A stretch of DNA of 12,711 nt, taken from the NCBI GenBank assembly GCA_015680635.1, contig JAABOA010000638.1, positions 1-12,711 of the forward strand, read 5' to 3'. This DNA comes from Lunasporangiospora selenospora. Taxonomy: Eukaryota; Mortierellomycota; Mortierellomycetes; Mortierellales; Mortierellaceae. Each line of letters starts with the position of its first letter. Position 1 is the stretch's first letter. The notes beneath the pieces were generated by a model. That model did no database searches. It had not been told where the DNA came from and worked only from the letters and a program-made list of their open reading frames with translations. This document shows positions 8,679-12,711 of the stretch, one piece after another. A program made the position numbers and the translations under genes.

Positions 8679-10120
8679 TTATTGAATGTCACGACGGAAT
8701 CCATCAAGACAAGCACGCGCCCTTCCACTCTCAACACTCTCTCTTGCGAGCTGAACAGCCTTCTCAAAGCTATCGGTCTTGCCAGCAACGACCAACAGCG
8801 CAGCGGCATTAAGAAGGACAAAGTCCAGGATAGGGTGTCCGGGGGACTTGAACTTGTTGTTGAGAAGATCGTCCAGAATGGCTGCATTCTCCTCAGGTCC
8901 TCCACCCTTGACGGCCGTCAATGGGTGCGAAGGAAGACCAAACTGAGCAGGTGAGATTTCTTTTTCGACAATCTTTCCATCCACCAAATTCCAGACCTGA
9001 ATTGACATGGAAATAAAATAAAATTAAAAAATTAGTCAGACTAGAAACTTTAGAAACTCTTGGTCATTTGCAATATGAAATTGGTATTTCAACAAGCCGA
9101 CAATACTCGACTGGAGGAAATAATATTGGTACATACATGAGTGATTCCTTCCGGGCTGATCTCATCAAGGCCATTGGCTCCGCAAACGACCATACCGGCA
9201 TCAAAGCCCATGAGTCTCAAAGTCTCAATCATAAGAGCACCCAAGTTCTTGGAATGAACACCAACCACAAAACGACGAGGCTTGGCTGGGTTGCTGAGGG
9301 GACCCATCAAATTGAAGAGGGAAGGAATACCAATTTCTCTCCTGGGTACACTGGTGTTCTTCATGGCAGGGTGATAAGTCTGGGCAAACAGGAAACAGAA
9401 CCCATGGTTCTCCAAAAGTGACGAGACATTCTCTGGCTGAACATTGTCGATTCTGCATCCAATCTTTTCCAGAATATCCGCTGATCCACAAGCAGACGAT
9501 GATGCTCTGTTTCCGTGCTACAAAAAGATGGAATTTTCCAGACAAAAAATAATAGGGACATTCGTTAGGCTTTTTTCCCCCTTTTTGATCCATCCATGAA
9601 TGATGAGATTGAGGCCTCTTTTCATTGTTATCGACTCGAAAATAAAAAAGAGAAGAGAGAGAGAAAGAGAGAGAGAAAGAGCATTAACTCTAATCCTCGG
9701 CCCATCCAGTTCACTCTGTTTCACTCATACCTTGGCAACCTTGCACCCAGCACCAGCTGCAACAATAGCGGCCGTTGTAGAGACGTTAAAAGTGTCATGT
9801 CCATCTCCACCGGTTCCGACAATATCAACAAGCTGGTCCTGGAGAGTTGAATCGCTGTTGAAAGGGATGGGCAGACCGTGATTGCGCATCTCGATGGCGC
9901 ATGAAGCGAGAATGGCGGGATCGGCATCGAGGCGGGTCAGCTTGAGAGCAACGAGATAGGCACCGATCTGTGCATGTGTTGCCCGACCCTCCATGATCTC
10001 CCGAGTGGCGAAGGTGGCATCTTCGGGAGTAAATGTGTCGGGAGCATGAACGAGTTTCTTGAGGATGGGCACCATGGCGGACTTGACGGCAGGTACTTTT
10101 TGAGGAAGTTGGTCAGTCAT
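8679..10120 (-). CDS. TRP4: Anthranilate phosphoribosyltransferase
   Basis: Catalyses transfer of the phosphoribosyl group of PRPP to anthranilate, the second step of tryptophan synthesis from chorismate; bacterial trpD is the equivalent. Three exons on the minus strand: 10120-9731, 9517-9137 and 8996-8679, with GT-AG introns of 213 and 140 nt, both in phase 0 (GTATGA...TGTAG, GTATGT...TTCAG). The product is 362 aa, the normal size. Motifs: VDIVGTGGDGHDTFNVST (aa 98-115, PRPP-binding glycine loop), KHGNRASSSACGSADIL (130-146, spanning the first junction), PRREIGIPSLFNLMGPLSNP (189-208), GLDEIS (246-251, metal-binding Asp-Glu), then EGITH joined to VWNLVDG over the second junction. The start is the ATG just before MTDQLPQK; the open frame runs further upstream only through a simple CT repeat encoding Ser/Leu runs. 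All key residues are present. Intron 1 contains a GA-rich tract (about 9650-9681). Confidence 0.96.
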
Positions 10121-10125
10121 TGGCT

Positions 10126-10126
<1 letters not shown>

Positions 10127-10160
<34 letters not shown>
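10127..10160. repeat. (GA)17 tract, (CT)n in the TRP4 5' leader
   Basis: A perfect dinucleotide repeat of 17 units lies six bases upstream of the TRP4 ATG. On the TRP4 sense strand it is a CT tract. Further upstream (about 10205-10275) are more GA, GTGG and GACA simple repeats. CT-rich tracts near the start site are common in highly expressed fungal genes, so it may mark the promoter or leader. It is also a hypermutable locus. Confidence 0.85.
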
Positions 10161-10164
<4 letters not shown>

Positions 10165-10339
10165 AGAAAAAGACAAAAAAGAAATGAGTGGCGTTTGGCC
10201 TGGGTGTGGAGAGAGAGCGGGAGAGTGAGTGTGGGTGTGGGTGAGTGAGAGACAGACAGACAGAAAGAGAGAGTGACGGGGAGAAACAAAGAAAATGGAA
10301 GAAGAAGAAAGGACACCCAAGCCCAACCAACCCAGAGCG

Positions 10340-11138
10340 TCAAATCTAATAATGCTCTCGGACTTTTAGATCTCACACGTCGTTATCGCGCCCCCTCTTC
10401 TCTCCGTGGCCGCATCATTCTGACTGGCCACATCCCTGAGTTCCTCACCGCTCTCCAGGCCCTGGCCTCGCACCGACCCAGCGTGAGTCACACATGCCAT
10501 CTCTATTATTCACACCCACTCACCCACTTACACGCACGCATATACACACACTTTACACCTGTAATCTATATGCAGCGACAATACACGTTATTGCTCGTTC
10601 CTGGTCCTACTCCGTACTTGGTAGTCGAGACTATTCCCGGATGGTGGGAAAATAAAGAGACAGAAAAATACTTTCCCCGCGCCTCCCCCCCTTGCAGGCT
10701 CGATTCTCAACAACTCGTCATTGTCTCCTTTCCCCTTGCCTGCACACTCTTACTCCCTGATCTCCGCTCGCTCTTTGTGTCTCGAACAGTCTTCAATGCA
10801 CTGCCTACTCACGACTTCTAAAAAAAATACAACGCGTTCCACTCACTCTCCCATGCTTTCTCACAGCGGCGTTCTCTGAATCCGCCTTTTTTTTAAACGC
10901 AGGGTATTTGGGAGCCATGGCGCCATTCCTACAAGGGTGATATGAACCTCTCTGGTAACACCACGAAAACGGCTCACCTTTTCAAGGAACGAGCGCCCTT
11001 TTGCGTAGATTCATTTTCCTCTTTATACAGCACCTTTTTTTCCCTCTTTCACTATTCCATTCACATTCCCTTTTTGTTTTGTTTTCATCTCTTGTCCGTG
11101 TTGAAATAGAAGTAACAATGGTGCTTTATGATTCGTGA
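10340..11138 (+). CDS. Unrecognised candidate small spliced gene
   Basis: I do not recognise this protein. The segment from about 10350 to 10482 has strong coding character, with mostly C or G at third codon positions. It reads NALGLLDLTRRYRAP, then LRGRIILTGHIPEFLTALQA up to HRPS, ending at a consensus donor GTGAGT (10483). No in-frame ATG lies nearby upstream: the ATG at 10295 is in another frame and gives only 24 codons. An upstream exon or a non-obvious start is therefore needed. A plausible continuation is exon 10903-10954 (after ACGCAG; GIWEPWRHSYKGDMNLS) and exon 11110-11138 (after AATAG; EVTMVLYDS, then stop). Phases agree (0, then 1). A middle exon in the 420-nt intron is possible. 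The gene is divergent from TRP4 and convergent with the fucosyltransferase-like gene. The first exon is likely real; the rest is a guess. Confidence 0.4.
10484..10490. promoter_or_regulatory. Gcn4/CPC1-type site TGAGTCA
   Basis: TGAGTCA is the consensus for the bZIP regulator of general amino-acid control in fungi. It lies about 364 bases upstream of the TRP4 start codon, a gene class regulated this way in yeast and filamentous fungi. It also overlaps the proposed donor site (GTGAGT) of the divergent candidate gene, which may explain it by chance. Confidence 0.3.
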
Positions 11139-11186
11139 AATGCAAGACTATAAAAACAAATGCTAATATTTGCTCCCCCTCCCCTT

Positions 11187-12230
11187 TTACAGCCAACAAT
11201 CATAGTCCTCGCTCATCTCGATCGTCGATCGGATCGAGCACGAGGCACCTCCGTTCGCGAACCCAAACCAATACTGGAAACAAGGTTGCGTCGACTTGCG
11301 ATGAATACAGGTTCCATCTCGCTTGACAATATTCGGCTGAACATTCGCATACGCATGTGCAAAGTACCCAAATGTCGAATAAGGTGAAGAAACAATCCGA
11401 TCCGCCTGTGCCAGCAACATCATCTCGGCCACAGCGGCCTGGACACCCACAATTGAGTTTCGGGCAACCGCCTCGGTCTGGGATTTCTCCTTTCCTCGGG
11501 TTTGATCCTTCTCAGACTCGGAAATGGATTCATTATCATTGTTGCCATGCGATTGGAACGTGTTCTCGAGCACAAAGAGTCGGTCTCCCAAAACACCTTG
11601 AAAATGTGCACGCGTGGGTCGGTAATCGGTCGCGAGGTAATACACAAACTGGGCGTTGGGATCAATCTCTGCCAAACCCTTCCGCACGCGATCTTTCGCT
11701 GCGCCCTGTGGGTTCAATTCCTCGTTCACTACCTGGGTAGCGCACTCCAGGAAGGAATCTTCAATAGATCGACCCACAGCATTATTTTCAGTTCGACGAA
11801 CCTGCAGACCAACCAGCTTTTTACCCTTGGGGATCCGATGCATGACCGAGTCAATCTTTTCTTGAACTTCAGTCGAAGGATGAAGAAGCCGCTTGGCCAG
11901 AACCTGGAATGCATTGGCGCCTCCGCCAGGGAACATTTGGCAGAGCTTCTGGTGCCAGTGTGGGTTGTGTTGCAAGACGGGGAGATACCATTGGGTCGAA
12001 AAGATTTGAATGATTTTCAGGGAAGAGTCCAAGCCAAGATCCTTGTCGCAGAGGAGGTTGGACCAAGTGGAGTTGGGGCTGATAGGGGAGCGGAGGGCAC
12101 AGTTCCGGCAGTAGGGGTACCAGATCTCGGGCTTGGTCTTGTATTCGTTGGATTCCCGAAGGATCGACTGGGTGGAGTTGAGGTTCCAGGCAAGGTCCTT
12201 GGGGGACTGGAAGAGATCGGTAAAGTTGGC
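11187..12230 (-). CDS. GT37-like (plant xyloglucan-type) fucosyltransferase, C-terminal exon
   Basis: One long exon of 347 codons plus stop on the minus strand, beginning after an acceptor CCTCTAG (the in-frame TAG at 12233-12231 is part of it). Segments follow the plant alpha-1,2-fucosyltransferase (xyloglucan FUT1) layout in order: NFTDLF near the start, a Cys-rich middle (YPYCRNCALRSP), STQWYLPVLQHNPHW then CQMFPGGG and AKRLLHPS (plant: NYFVPSL..., LFP, GRYLFHPTN), KLVGLQVRRTENN (exon aa about 139-151; plant VGIQIR nucleotide-sugar motif), FVYYLATDYRPTR, SPYSTFGYFAHAY (about 283-295; plant SxWSTFGYVA), then QPCF...YDCW at the C-terminus (plant EPCFH..YDC). A low-complexity polar insert (NNDNESISESEKDQTRGKE) precedes the last motif. 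The enzyme should use GDP-fucose, probably in the Golgi. The 5' exon, which should carry the membrane anchor and the GLGNR/LLTDR-type motif, is not visible, so the gene is partial here. Confidence 0.8.
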   Translation of the reverse strand, partial: ANFTDLFQSPKDLAWNLNSTQSILRESNEYKTKPEIWYPYCRNCALRSPISPNSTWSNLLCDKDLGLDSSLKIIQIFSTQWYLPVLQHNPHWHQKLCQMFPGGGANAFQVLAKRLLHPSTEVQEKIDSVMHRIPKGKKLVGLQVRRTENNAVGRSIEDSFLECATQVVNEELNPQGAAKDRVRKGLAEIDPNAQFVYYLATDYRPTRAHFQGVLGDRLFVLENTFQSHGNNDNESISESEKDQTRGKEKSQTEAVARNSIVGVQAAVAEMMLLAQADRIVSSPYSTFGYFAHAYANVQPNIVKRDGTCIHRKSTQPCFQYWFGFANGGASCSIRSTIEMSEDYDCWL

Positions 12231-12711
12231 CTAGAGGGGAGGAGAGCGGAGCAAATTCCGACCATTGGATGAGAAATTGAAGTGACAATGACTGGGGGGT
12301 TTTTTTCAGGGAAGACCCTAAGGGTAGGTACAATGGCGCCTCTATGTTGGAGACGAGGCTCTCGACTTCATTTTTTTAAGGTACCACAGCCCTGGTGATG
12401 TGAGTGAATTTTGGACAATTGCCATGTGTCCAAAACCCAACCGTTGACCAGAGACATTATTCGTGACACAGGAATAAAGGAGGGCATGTTTTCTCTCTTT
12501 TCTTTTTTTATATTCAAAGGTACAACAAACCCCCCCCCCCAACATGGAATGTTGAGACAGTGCTGAATATACCCCCGTCCCCATTCGTGTCCCAGATGTA
12601 TCCACCATGTTTGACTCTCTACAAAGGAGGCAAGAGTGGATGACAGGGTCCATTTTCAAGCCTGCATTGGGAAATGGATGGACTGCTGCGCACTCGCGAG
12701 CAGTCGACGCC
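12231..12711. other. Presumed intron/upstream region of the fucosyltransferase-like gene
   Basis: No coding segment that would precede the GT37-like exon was found on the minus strand; the open frame at 12659-12342 has no family motif. The region contains a run of 11 C at 12530-12540, a T run about 12300-12307 and an A/T-rich stretch near 12501-12513. It is either a long intron or an untranslated region, with the missing exon(s) beyond the window. Confidence 0.4.

Noticed and set aside
9068-9421. Plus-strand open frame of 117 codons
   Set aside because: It is antisense to TRP4 exon 2 and the intron and has no motif of its own.
9725-10330. Longer TRP4 product starting upstream of 10120
   Set aside because: The extra N-terminus would be encoded by simple CT/CA repeats (Ser/Leu/His runs). 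Homologues start near MTDQLP.
10273-10821. Single uninterrupted 182-codon gene on the plus strand
   Set aside because: It begins only with GTG, and coding bias stops at the GTGAGT donor at 10483. The rest reads as intron-like, CA-rich and pyrimidine-rich sequence.
11502-12272. Plus-strand open frame of 256 codons
   Set aside because: It lies antisense to the fucosyltransferase-like exon, whose minus-strand frame carries family motifs. The plus frame has none and is a shadow of a GC-rich coding exon.
12342-12659. Minus-strand open frame as the missing fucosyltransferase exon
   Set aside because: It contains none of the expected motifs (GLGNR, LLTDR-like), includes a translated C run and A-rich tract, and no good donor joins it to 12230.

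Overview
The window looks like nuclear DNA of a fungus, most likely an early-diverging one (Mucoromycota/Mortierellomycota type). This is an inference from three things: genes split by short GT-AG introns (about 90-270 nt), single genes for housekeeping proteins with fungal-style sequence, and a plant-type fucosyltransferase homologue beside a Helitron remnant. No bacterial operon structure, ribosome binding sites, tRNA, rRNA or CRISPR array was seen.

Left third (1-4440): gene-poor and repeat-like. Bases about 421-1230 hold a degenerate tandem repeat with a period near 130 bp. A decayed, unrecognised coding region lies on the minus strand (about 1535-2480). On the plus strand, about 2870-4220, is a truncated Helitron (rolling-circle transposon) that keeps the Helitron-like N-terminal domain but not the Rep or helicase domains.

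Middle (4440-8680): a divergent pair shares a 589-bp intergenic region. On the minus strand is an M20-family amidohydrolase/peptidase (three exons, 413 aa). On the plus strand is V-ATPase subunit d (VMA6, five exons). In VMA6 the fourth exon lacks a usable AG acceptor together with the codons for the conserved FEAD residues, so the gene as given cannot be spliced in frame.

Right third (8680-12711): anthranilate phosphoribosyltransferase (TRP4/trpD, minus strand, three exons, 362 aa) is convergent with VMA6, and its start codon is preceded by a long CT tract. Divergent from it is an unrecognised candidate small spliced gene with strong coding character in its first visible exon. Convergent with that candidate is the C-terminal exon (347 aa) of a GT37-like (plant xyloglucan-fucosyltransferase-like) enzyme on the minus strand, whose 5' exon(s) are not visible in the window.

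The genes do not form a pathway: tryptophan synthesis, vacuolar acidification, amide hydrolysis and glycan fucosylation are simply neighbours, as is usual in fungal chromosomes. The points most worth a second look are the VMA6 splice-site lesion, the plant-type fucosyltransferase, the ~130-bp repeat array and the intron-bearing Helitron remnant.
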